Source of the DNA: Mesostigma viride
Lineage: Eukaryota > Streptophyta > Mesostigmatophyceae > Mesostigmatales > Mesostigmataceae
Length of the DNA: 64,000 bases
Direction: 5' to 3'
NCBI GenBank assembly: GCA_009746045.1
Contig: RPFO01000348.1
Span: forward strand, 1,734,801-1,798,800
A program made the translations under genes and the position numbers. Below are positions 38,301 through 46,624 of the stretch, piece after piece; the stretch's first letter is position 1, and the number at the start of each line of letters is the position of its first letter. The notes under the pieces are model-generated. The model was not told the DNA's origin. It saw only the letters and a program-made list of their open reading frames with translations, and did no database searches.

Positions 38301-39990
38301 CTGGCCTTCTCGTGCCGGATGCCATCACGAAGGGGGGATCACCCATGGAGGGGAGCCAACCCAACCCGACGCTGGTTGCTGTCTTGCTGATGCTGGATTC
38401 TGTCACAATTCGCAGAAGCTTCCTCCGGTAAAAGTGTCGCCTCAATTTTGCGATCGCATGTGGCCCTTGATGCAGTATTGTACACTATTTTCCCCAACAT
38501 GGAATGTCAATCGGAATATGTGCCTTGCATGCAAAGTCACTCCCGCACCCTGTCCACCGGCCCCTCTTACGCTGCCAACTGTCCCTTGCATCACTGGCCG
38601 CTGCGTGAGCTGTCGCAGCCCCTTCCTGTGTGCGGTGTATGACCCCGATACGGAGGAGTTCCAGTCGCTCTGCCGCGTCATGTCCGGGTTCTCCGACGCC
38701 TTCTACAAGGAGGCCACGGCGTTCTACAAGGAGCGGATCGTGCCCGCAAGGAAGTCGTATGTACGCACGGGGGAGGACTGTGCGGTGTGGTTCGAGCCCT
38801 GCCAAGTGTGGGAGATCCGCGGCGCAGGTACGCTTGCTTACTTCGTTATGGCCGGTAGAACTATATAAGGCACTAAGGTACGCTTGCTTACTTCGTTATG
38901 GCCGGTAGAACTGTATAAGGCTAGTGCCAGGTGTGGGAGTGACATTCGGGGCGCTGGTACACATGAAGTTGCGTACATGTTTAATGAATTAATTAATGAA
39001 TGAATGAATGAATGAATGAATTTGCGTGTGTTCCTTGTTTCTCTAATTAAATCAGTTCCTAGTGCGCGCGGCATGAGGTACAATTACTCAGCTCTCTCCA
39101 TGCCGCACCTGTTGGGGCCGGAGATCTGTGGCGCAGGCTGGTACAACTAATTATGTAGGTTGTCTTCTCTTTTATTTTTTCTTTGTTTTGTTTTTTTTTA
39201 TAGTCATGTGCCACGGAACCAGGAGATTTGCTGGCAGGTACGGCCGCTTCGTTCCTTAAAGCAGGCATGATGAAATCAGCCTGCAAGGCAGGTGGGATCT
39301 GCCATGCCAGCAATGGAGATTCATGGCACAGCTAAGAGTCTACTATAGAGCGGGAGACTATTGTGGTAGGACACGCAACATGCGTGTGCACGTACTAAAG
39401 ATTAGCTACCCCGCCAGGGTCTGCCCTAGCCTTCGTGCCATTGTGTGAGTGTGTACGTGATGCCAAGCATTTAGCCAGGCGAAATGGTTGGATTAACAAA
39501 TGGTTTATGCCGTGAATATGGTGCATGCAAGAATAGCCAGTCTGCATGCAAGAATAGAAATGAGCTGTTTTCCTACCTATGCGCGGTCGGAGCCCTGCCA
39601 GCGCAACCGTCGATCGCTTGTGTAGCACATTTGTTGCACGGGTGGACGACGCACCCATATCCCTTGTGGTCTCACTTAAGTTCACAATCGTTGATTAAAT
39701 TCACAATCGTTAATTAACTTCACAAGTCGTGCATGATGGTTATGTCTTCCCTGTGGTTATAGATGTTGAATCCCATGCATCATATATTGGCCGTGTGCCC
39801 TGCACTGTACGGTGCAGACTTGACGCTGTCCCCGGTCCACCAAGCGGCCCACGGGTTGGTGCACGAGTCGCGTGGCATCGGGATGCGCTTCCCCCGCTTC
39901 ATCCGGGCCCGACCGGACAAGGCCCCTGAGGACGCCACCACGGCCGCGAGTGTGGCTGAAATGTTTCGCAAGCAGCGCGGAGGAAACTGA
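14396..39990 (+). CDS. LIG6: DNA ligase 6 homologue: SNM1-type nuclease fused to ATP-dependent DNA ligase, 16 exons
   Basis: The predicted enzyme trims blocked or cross-linked DNA ends and seals nicks in one polypeptide, in the nucleus. Exons: 14396–14525, 14877–14925, 15581–15714, 17457–17538, 18667–19122, 20253–20325, 20798–20905, 22305–22402, 27461–27605, 28906–28991, 29921–32240, 33803–34002, 34577–34880, 35613–37429, 38619–38827, 39818–39990. All junctions are GT–AG with matching phase, giving 2127 residues. The ATG at 14396 is preceded in frame by TGA and reads straight into [11 protein letters not shown]. Order: metallo-beta-lactamase/beta-CASP (1–450), UBA-like segment (644–684), PIP box (849–856), ligase (about 1155–2127). 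Plant LIG6 has the same order but about 1400 residues; the excess is low-complexity insertion. It lies head to head with polymerase eta. Confidence 0.93.
15811..16024 (+). repeat. 70-bp tandem repeat, 3 copies, in LIG6 intron 3
   Basis: Three near-identical 70-bp units begin GGTGCTGCTTGGTACCACGA and end in a CTAACATTTTC-type segment. The array is intronic. Confidence 0.85.
18464..18596 (+). repeat. 29-bp C-rich minisatellite in LIG6 intron 4
   Basis: About four to five copies of CACTGCTGGCTGCATC followed by a C-rich run sit just upstream of the exon 5 acceptor. The C-rich runs may serve as the polypyrimidine tract. Confidence 0.85.
22433..22450 (+). repeat. Short plant-type telomere-like tract
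   Basis: TTAAACCCTAAACCCTTA contains two adjacent CCCTAAA units, the Arabidopsis-type telomere repeat, plus half units. It lies 31 bp into LIG6 intron 8, the intron that carries the TTTGTGGG array. Such a short tract can also arise by chance or as a telo-box. Confidence 0.5.
23179..27162 (+). repeat. 4-kb TTTGTGGG octamer array in LIG6 intron 8
   Basis: About 498 head-to-tail copies of TTTGTGGG fill most of the 5-kb intron between exons 8 (GFVPTGW) and 9 (SYEYKKK). Copies are almost perfect, with point variants (TTTGCGGG runs, single TTTATGGG, TTTGAGGG, TTTGTGGA, TTTGTTGG units) and one short disruption near 27040. The G-rich strand is the coding strand, so the pre-mRNA carries it, and GGG blocks spaced by five bases fit the G-quadruplex pattern. 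Eight bases times three gives an eight-residue peptide period, so every frame except rare variants stays open on both strands. Confidence 0.97.
27995..28275 (+). repeat. AT/G-rich compound minisatellite in LIG6 intron 9
   Basis: Several copies of a compound unit combine GGATAATGGACGGGGCGTAT, TGGGTTAGAGGAGATTG and repeated TTAGAGGATAATG modules. The arrangement suggests repeated slippage of a 13-bp core inside a larger unit. Confidence 0.85.
29921..32240 (+). other. LIG6 exon 11: UBA-like segment, PIP box and start of the ligase
   Basis: This 2320-nt exon links nuclease to ligase. After [12 protein letters not shown] (end of the beta-CASP half) comes a long acidic, Gly/Ser-rich region. Residues 644–684 ([12 protein letters not shown] through [15 protein letters not shown]) look like a three-helix UBA-type ubiquitin-binding fold, matching a conserved helical segment in plant LIG6. 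QLTMHAFF at residues 849–856 (31104–31127) fits the PIP-box pattern QxxMxxFF. The exon ends with the ligase N-terminal region ([10 protein letters not shown], then [15 protein letters not shown]). Confidence 0.8.
32364..32440 (+). repeat. 19-bp repeat in LIG6 intron 11
   Basis: About four copies of CAGGTTTCCTTACAAATAG lie in tandem, with one C/T variant. Confidence 0.85.
33440..33640 (+). repeat. Degenerate TTTGCCAATCG-type repeats in LIG6 intron 11
   Basis: This is a loose array of units around TTGCCAATCG and TTGGCCACTTATTTGCC. It ends about 160 bp before the exon 12 acceptor. Confidence 0.75.
34078..34182 (+). repeat. 16-bp repeat in LIG6 intron 12
   Basis: About six copies of GTCTTCAAGCGAAGAT lie in tandem. 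Each unit contains an inverted CTTC/GAAG pair and could form a small hairpin. Confidence 0.85.
38826..38922 (+). repeat. 51-bp tandem duplication at the LIG6 exon 15 donor
   Basis: The sequence starting at the exon 15 donor (GGTACGCTTGCTTACTTCG, then TTATGGCCGGTAGAACT and TATAAGGC) occurs twice in direct tandem. A second potential GT donor therefore lies 51 nt downstream. In the reading frame the insertion would soon hit a TAA, so the first donor is the functional one. Confidence 0.8.
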
Positions 39991-40935
39991 ACGTTAATGT
40001 AGTCCATGCAGCAATGACTGTCATTCACTAAGGGTTGCGGGCACAACGGCCCGAAACACTAGGTAGCCGACTTTGGTCACACGCGATGACTGTGACGATG
40101 GGTAAGCATGCAGCGATGAGGACAACAAGATTCCGAATCCAGAGCAAACTGAGGATGCAAAGTGACGGGGTGCTCCATTATTGCTGTGCATCAATCTGAG
40201 GGATGAAAGGTACCTACGTGATCACATCAAAATTTTGGTACCCCTAGACTCGATCCCAACAGAGGTGCGTAAATGAGCGAAGGAATGAGGGTGCAGTATG
40301 CACTGGTAAGGATAGGCTAATGCGGCTCGGCCCGTACCGTGTACGTTGCATGCCCACCTTTTCGTGAGCTAGAGAGGGTATTAATTAATTGCACGTAACT
40401 ACGTGGCGTGAGAGAGGGGATGCATGTTATTTATAGCGTGAAGTTTTTCTCGATAACCAGTGCAGTGCTGTCAGACATGCATGCAGTGGACGCGCGTGGC
40501 ATGCATGCCGCGCTTGTACATAGTGCCGCTGGCTGTCAAGTGATCGGGCCATTGAGGTGCAACAACTATGCGGCACCTACCTCAGCAGTGGTAATTAGTA
40601 GAATAATTAGTTTGACTGGGTAGATTGGGAAGATGATAGGTTCAGAGTCCTATCATCGATCCATCATCTCACTATGGCCGGGGTTGGCACATGAGCACTC
40701 TGCATAACCGGCCCCATGCATCCAAGGTGTACTGGAGGGGCGGGGACCTGATGATCAACCACAAGATGTGGACGCCCCCTGCGGGCTAGAATGGCTAATA
40801 GCCCTAGCTTGTATCAATTTGTAGTCACTGCCGCCATGGCAGCCATGCTTATAATGTTTGCCTAGCTGTGCCACCATACCTAGTCACGTGCACCGCTAAC
40901 ACACGGTACACAACCAGCCATAGCCTTAGCTTAGT
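39991..40935. other. Downstream flank of LIG6, no gene seen
   Basis: I see no coding exon, RNA gene or array here. There are several GCATGC palindromes (around 40478–40508) and short TTAATTAA runs. I found no TGTAA signal close after the LIG6 stop, so its 3' end is not defined. Confidence 0.4.
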
Positions 40936-41208
40936 CCTTGTACAGCCATGCTACGTCCTGGCTATGCTCAGATTACTTGCCCACGCTCCTTGTTATGATA
41001 TGCTCACATGGGTCTTATTGCACCCACACATCTTGCCGGATCGTTTACCAAGTCCGATTGTAGCTGTGGCATGCCTTTGGCATGAAGGAGAAAGGGGGTC
41101 TCTGCCCTTTCTACCTGTTGTGAACACGCACTTCGGTGCTCCATGACTCCCCAACGGGAGCACGAGTTTAATTAATTAACTAATTAATTAATTAATTAAT
41201 TAATTAAT
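40936..41208 (+). mobile_element. LINE 3'-end copy with stem-loop and (TTAA)n tail
   Basis: This stretch is about 80–90% identical by eye to 55452–55777. It ends in a stem-loop (GACTCCCCAACGGGAGCAC) followed by a TTAA-rich tail. A shared 3' terminus with a tetranucleotide tail marks it as a truncated non-LTR element. No coding sequence is left. Confidence 0.6.
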
Positions 41209-41259
41209 GCATCCATGGGTAGTTGTGTGCACTAAGCTGTTAATACATAATCTGATTCT

Positions 41260-42190
41260 GATTTGGCACGCCGCAAAGGTGAAAAACGGTGGTCTAGAAA
41301 TCAGCCCCAAAACGGAGGCCCTGGCCCTCGGCATGGCAGGGCCCCCACCCACACTCCGCCTCTTAGACGATGCCGAGGTCAACTACCCTCCTTCAGGCCG
41401 CTTCAAGCTGCTCGGCAGTTGGCTTCCCGACTGCGAGGACGACATGACGACATGGATCGGCATGGCGTGGGCGCACCTCCATGACCACCGCCGCTGGTGG
41501 AGCAACCCCGCCCTACCCCGGATCGTCAAGCGTGACCTCTTCAAGGTCGTCATTCTGACGATCCTGACCTACGGCGCCGAGACGTGGGCACTGACGCAGG
41601 AGCTGGAGCAACGACTGGACGGCGCCGTCACCAAGATGCTGCGCCAGGCCCTTAACATCCCCTTTGGTTTGCACATTAGTAATGAGGATTTGTACGCTGA
41701 TTTGCCCTATGTTTCCCACATTATTAGGCACAGGCGCCTGGGCCTAGCCGGGCACCTGGCCCGCACAGATCAGGTAGATACCTCAGATAGACTAGCTGGC
41801 ACCAAGCCTGCCCAGCCTGGGCGATATGTCCTAACCTGGCGTGCCCCCGGCCGCGCGCGGCGGGGCCGCCACCCGTGGACATTTCGTGATAGACTCGGCA
41901 TGGACATGTGCTACACTAGACGTGACGGGCTCACCCCCGGGCAGCCTCCTGGTTTGTCTGTAATATGGAGGCAGATGGTGCGCAAGGATATAGATGGCAA
42001 GTAGTAATGAAGGAGACCACCCCCAAGCCTGTGGGGGCTCCGCGTGTGACCAAGTATGGCATTCATAGCGATTCGGGCCGCGGTGCCCACACCCCTGTAA
42101 CTAGGACCTAGATAGCTTATACCATCCATTCCATCCCATGTTCCCCTCCCACTGAGGACTTATGCTCACGTGACGCAGTCACGTGTCTAT
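41260..42190 (+). mobile_element. 5'-truncated non-LTR retrotransposon with reverse transcriptase C-terminal part
   Basis: An open frame through 42004 encodes about 250 residues resembling the thumb and linker region after the reverse transcriptase palm of LINE polyproteins. It has LGSWLPD, WIGMAWAHLHDHRRWW, a VKRDLFK segment, LTYGAETWALTQELEQRLDG and TKMLRQALNI, then RRLGLAGHLAR and an Arg-rich GRARRGRHPW. The catalytic palm (YxDD) is missing, so it is a dead 5'-truncated copy. The TAG stop at 42002–42004 is followed by a 3' UTR of about 160 bp ending in the perfect hairpin CACGTGACGCAGTCACGTG and a long TTAA tail. A second copy of this 3' end lies inverted at 53010–53281. Confidence 0.8.
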
Positions 42191-42290
42191 TAATTAATTA
42201 ATTAATTAATTAATTAATTAATTAATTAATTAATTAATTAATTAATTAATTAATTAATTAATTAATTAATTAATTAATTAATTAATTAAG
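42188..42290 (+). repeat. (TTAA)n tail, about 25 copies
   Basis: An uninterrupted TTAA microsatellite of about 100 bp directly follows the 3' UTR of the reverse transcriptase fragment. It is the element's 3' tail and is long for this type of tail. Confidence 0.9.
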
Positions 42291-42329
42291 GTGAAAACCA
42301 TTGGCGTTCAGTGCCGGTCCGCGGAACAC

Positions 42330-42445
42330 GCGATCTGCAAAGGAATCCAGGCCGGAATCGAACTGGGGACCTCTCGCACCAACTTTTGCTGACTATAGGA
42401 CGGAGGTCTCCTGATCCTAAGGCATCGCCAACTGACACCTACAGT
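42330..42445 (-). mobile_element. tRNA-like segment, possible SINE head
   Basis: On the minus strand this reads like a decayed tRNA: a TGGCGATGCC-type A-box region and, about 60 nt later, CAGTTCGATTCC resembling a B box, then GGCCTGG. It lacks a proper acceptor stem, so it is more likely a tRNA-derived SINE promoter than a tRNA gene. It is sandwiched between two LINE fragments. Confidence 0.35.
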
Positions 42446-42524
42446 CATCCGCAAAAGTTCTCCTTTCCGGGGAGTGATGCAAGCCTGTCGGATTTGGTAC
42501 TAGATAAATCATTCGAGATCTGTG

Positions 42525-42872
42525 TGTGTAGTTCCTTCCCGAGGGGTATGCTCCTGTTTTCTCCCCACGGGCCCCGCGGCCCGTTGCTAGCCAGGGTAGA
42601 AGTCCGCAGGTGGAGGTTATTGGTCCTGCATGAGGATAGCCGCTACACTACCGCCTCGTCTGCCATTACAGTAGAGGACAGCTCGGATGAGGATTACATC
42701 CCCATCTAGTGCTTAACGGTTGGGGGATGATGCAGACGATATTTGTTTAAACTTTTGTGTAATTATTTTTCTAATGAGATTAGCATAGTACTCCGTGGCA
42801 TGCCTTTGCGCATGACTCGCAAGTACTTACTTACTTACTTACGTACTTACTTACTTGTGTGTGTAGGAGTAC
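42525..42872 (+). mobile_element. LINE-like 3'-end fragment with (TTAC)n tail, copy 2
   Basis: This is the better-preserved relative of 848–1182. It carries the end of an open frame finishing in an acidic SSDEDYIPI (TAG at 42707–42709), an AT-rich 3' UTR and several TTAC units. It lies immediately after the reverse transcriptase fragment, in the same orientation. Confidence 0.55.
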
Positions 42873-44250
42873 TACACACGTGTCCACTCGAGACTTGTTC
42901 AGTCTCGAAAATAATGTTGATATTTCTGGGGAAATTAAACACGACATTCACGATTTGTAAGTCTTGAAATAATCGGGGGGGTGCTCACTGGTGGTAAGCC
43001 TAACTTGTACTTCATACCTAACTATGATGGGTGCTTCCATTTTATAAGCTCCTCTTAGTGCGCACTGGAATACCCGAAACTAGTGAAACAAAGCGAAATA
43101 AAGAACGTGACAGGGCCATCCAGAGCACTCCCCCGTTGAAGTGAGGGTGGGGGGGAGGGTGGAAAAAACAAAGGAAGACCCAGGGAAGACCAACCTAGGG
43201 ATACACGAGGCGCCTCCACGGTCCGGCGCCCAGCTAGCAGTATCCTACCCCACTTATGGTGCCATTGGGTGAGCAACTCCCGTTACTACAATGGCTCAAG
43301 TTGTCATGGGTATGCGTTGCTCCCCTTGACATCCATGAATTCTGAAAGCGAATGAACGGTGCTTGCAAGCAATAAGTAAACGATCAGCATAGTGGTTACT
43401 AGCCATCAAATTTACCGGCACGCGCAAAAGCTAAAAGTGATCACAACTGAAATCGACAAGGATACATGAGCAATGAATATAACTCCAAGCTTCTCAATCC
43501 TCGATCGCAGGCATCCGGATCGCTGAGGTCCGAAAGTTGTATCTGCGAAGTGGAACTGATAAGCCCACCTCACCTACTGGGAATCACCCCCGGCTATGAG
43601 CTAAGTAGAAAGGTACCCGAGCTTCAGGATTGCTGGGTATCTCTATCGGTCAAGTACGGGCACAATAGCGGCTCTGTTAGGTCAGTGTTTTATACTATAC
43701 ACTGCGAATTACCGACAAGTCAAAAAGTACAGACCCGCCGAAAAATGGCAAAGATGTTTGCTGTCACCGTTTACGTATATGAGCCTACTAGTTGGCAGAA
43801 GGGATTGGGCAGGCATTATCATGTAGGAAAATGACGACGGCCATGAATAATTAGCAATGGGAGCCTTATCAAATAATGATTGTTGGCAGAAGGGATTGGG
43901 CAGGCATTATCATGTAGGAAAATGACGACGGCCATGAATAATTAGCTATGGGAGCCTTATCAAATAATGATTGCAGTGATTTTTGTAGGTAACGACGCAC
44001 TGATGAGAACGTAATTTTAGGTACTTACTGTACCTGTAGAGTGTAGACTCCTGTAGATAGGTAAGTGCAGCAGGGTTCTGGCTCGCACACTCATGAGTTA
44101 AAAACTTTTCGGGGAAATGGGTATATTTTATTAGCCAATTATGGACCAAAGAGGTGAGAGGGGAAATGAGTATCAGCGAATCCTAATTAAGGTGGGCACA
44201 CACACGTGTGGCGGTGACAGGTGAAAGGCTTAATAGGGCGCGTTATTAGA
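42873..44250. other. Intergenic stretch with a 91-bp direct duplication
   Basis: I see no convincing gene. An open frame at 43466–43834 has no recognisable motif and ends inside the duplication. The only clear structure is a 91-bp direct tandem duplication at 43791–43972 (GTTGGCAGAAGGGATTGGGC as the start of each copy), with one substitution. Confidence 0.45.
43791..43972 (+). repeat. 91-bp direct tandem duplication
   Basis: Two adjacent copies of a 91-bp sequence differ at one or two positions, which implies a very recent duplication. Confidence 0.9.
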
Positions 44251-44900
44251 CATGAGTTAAAAACTCACCCCCGGACCAGAATCAGACCGGGGATCGTCGC
44301 CGCGCCTGGTTGCGAGCTACTCCAAGCAGGCCGTGGACTGCCCTAGCGGCGTATCCAGACGGGAAGTCTGCGTAACCAGCGTAAACCAGACTCCAGCATG
44401 CCGTAAGTACAGGTAAAAGCTGTTAAAACCCCATGCCAGAGACAGCTGCTGACAAAGTTACAGTGCAGCGGGCACCCCCGGCAGCCATAGCGGGAACGAT
44501 AGTCCGGCAATTGACGGGGGCGGCATGGATGTTTATTAAACGTAGATTGATTATATTTAACGTACAAGGTAGCGTTACCTGCAATCCAATAAATGAGGCA
44601 TTGTAGCGTGGATTTTCTCCAGAGCTTTACCGTGTTTGTCGTGGCAGAATGTTCCAATGCAGTAGATCAAGTGACGCCATTACTATCGATGTTCCTTTGC
44701 ATTGCTGCATCTGCCAATTGTTTTTCACTTAAAAGATTGATATTGCCTTGTTATGTCGCCAGGTAGACCGATATCCAAGCGAGTTACGGGCGACTTTGCT
44801 CGCGATCATAAATGTAGGAGCACGCATTAATTAAACCGGACTTGCTTGGGGTCAGGTCCCGATGGTGCGTTGTCGAGCGAGAGCCCACCAAGCAGGCGTG
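44251..44900 (-). repeat. Left arm of large inverted repeat (SINE-like head at outer end)
   Basis: This arm is an inverted copy of 49863–50706. Read on the minus strand, its outer end has GGAGTAGCTCGCAACCAGG (A-box-like) and GGTCTGATTCTGG (B-box-like), followed by GAGTTTTTAACTCATG. The inner part includes a shared GATCAAGTGACGCCATTACT segment. The arms have diverged by substitutions and indels, so the duplication is not new. Confidence 0.8.
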
Positions 44901-45954
44901 CTTATTGTTTATAATTATTATGATCATGAACCTGCCTTATTGCCAGCATGTGTTCAGCTAGACTGTGGCCACTTTTGGTGCCGTGATGCTACAGTCATAC
45001 CGTTGGCAGCCATTTTCCGTTTTCCTCAAGCGCTGGAATGCACAACTTCTCCATACTTATCCCGCCCGGCATGTCAGTGACCGTTCCCCAGGTATAGAAC
45101 ACTTCATGGCTTATTCATACTTGCTGGTTTGGGGCAGCGTATTTGCTTCTATCACCAGCAGCGCTTCACCTGACACTTTCGTTTGACTGCAGAGCCCCAA
45201 CGTGATGCCTTGGCGTTGGCGGTGGTCCTCAAGCGCGAACTGTCTGAAGGACAGTATCATGGTATGACATTGGTAAGCTTTTGCGTTTGGTTTTGGCAGA
45301 GCTCTTGCCAGCAGCCGGGGCAGAATAGCAGCAGTATTGTCAATACCTGTTCTTATGCTTGCTCAACACGATAAATCATGTAGTCTGTTTCTCTGATGAA
45401 GACATTGGTTGGCAGTCGTATCAATAGTGTTGCCTGCAATTTTCCCAGACCGGATACGCCTGTATGGTTGGCGATTACGGTTACTAGCATTTCTTCTTAG
45501 AGCCCGGGAGTCATGTTGAGATCAAGGTGACTAATGTGACATTGCTTTCTCTTTGATAATGTTACTAGGGTTGTGGTGCCGGGATGCTGCATGTTGCTAA
45601 CTGAGAAAAGCAGGATTCGTCCTTCAGAAAGAGACTAATATGACAGCAGGTAATATCTAGCACATCATCGTTCCCTTAGTGAACTCGTTGCATGTATACA
45701 TCCTGCTTCCACGCTTGCTTCCTTGCTTTTGGTTGCTGGCTGGCCGGCCGGCTGGTTGGCGTGTATTGCTTGTTCCCATAAACATTTGTATACGTACACG
45801 CACGCTCATGTTGTCATGCACGCACAAGACCGCACCAAAGCAACCAACCAATGTAACAAGCTCCCATATCCCATGGTCATGACTCCCCACCCTACCCAAC
45901 AGCTGCACCTCATGCCCACTGCTTACACCATGGTTGTCATGCCAAACTGCTGCC
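44901..45954. other. Spacer between left arm and 9-bp satellite
   Basis: I see no recognisable gene. Short open frames exist, with one cysteine/histidine-rich stretch near 44940–45080, but they have no splice or codon support. The equivalent interval on the right side of the inverted duplication is only about 75 bp long. Confidence 0.35.
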
Positions 45955-46597
45955 ATGGCCGTCATGGCTGTCGTTGCTGTCGTGGCTGTCGTGGCTGTCG
46001 TGGCTGTCGTGGCTGTCGTGGCTGTCGTGGCTGTCGTGGCTGTCGTGGCTGTCGTGGCTGTCGTGGCTGTCGTGGCTGTCGTGGCTGTCGTGGCTGTCGT
46101 GGCTGTCGTGGCTGTCGTGGCTGTCGTGGCTGTCGTGGCTGTCGTGGCTGTCGTGGCTGTCGTGGCTGTCGTGGCTGTCGTGGCTGTCGTGGCTGTCGTG
46201 GCTGTCGTGGCTGTCGTGGCTGTCGTGGCTGTCGTGGCTGTCGTGGCTGTCGTGGCTGTCGTGGCTGTCGTGGCTGTCGTGGCTGTCGTGGCTGTCGTGG
46301 CTGTCGTGGCTGTCGTGGCTGTCGTGGCTGTCGTGGCTGTCGTGGCTGTCGTGGCTGTCGTGGCTGTCGTGGCTGTCGTGGCTGTCGTGGCTGTCGTGGC
46401 TGTCGTGGCTGTCGTGGCTGTCGTGTCTGTCGTGGCTGTCGTGGCTGTCGTGGCTGTCGTGGTTGTCGTGGCTGTCGTGGCTGTCGTGGCTGTCGTGGCT
46501 GTCGCGGCTGTCGCGGCTGTCGTGGCTGTCGTGGCTGTCGTGGCTGTCGTGGCTGTCGTGGCTGTCGTGGCTGTCGTGGCTGTCATGGCTGTCATGG
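45955..46597 (+). repeat. 9-bp satellite GGCTGTCGT, about 70 copies
   Basis: A nearly pure nonamer array has a few variants (TGTCTGTCG, GGTTGTCGT, GGCTGTCGC). Being a multiple of three, it is open in all frames (AVV, GCR, LSW, DSH, TAT repeats). It is the counterpart, in opposite orientation, of the array at 49015–49790. Confidence 0.95.
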
Positions 46598-46624
46598 CCG
46601 TCTTGGCAATTGCCAGGGGAACTC

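Larger units (their letters stand above)
33803..39990 (+). other. LIG6 exons 12–16: ligase catalytic core and OB fold
   Basis: The ATP-dependent ligase half continues from [12 protein letters not shown] through ELGDLGDVA. Nucleotidyl-transferase motif I is EYKYDGQR, with the adenylated Lys1466 encoded at 35823–35825. VIDAE and [11 protein letters not shown] (motif III) follow, then [10 protein letters not shown] (motif IV, with VAK where MVK is usual) and WLKLKKDY (motif V). The C terminus has [32 protein letters not shown] and [10 protein letters not shown]. Two Gly- and charge-rich inserts of roughly 130 and 150 residues sit in exon 14, before motif III and before motif IV. The stop is TGA at 39988–39990. 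Confidence 0.92.

Noticed and set aside
42330-42445. Functional tRNA gene
   Set aside because: The B-box-like motif is good, but the acceptor and anticodon stems do not pair. The same applies at 44251–44345, 50632–50706 and 56755–56840.
42310-42709. A 132-codon open frame as an independent gene
   Set aside because: It crosses a tRNA-like segment and a LINE-like 3' end. Only the last part is shared with the related fragment at 848–1182.
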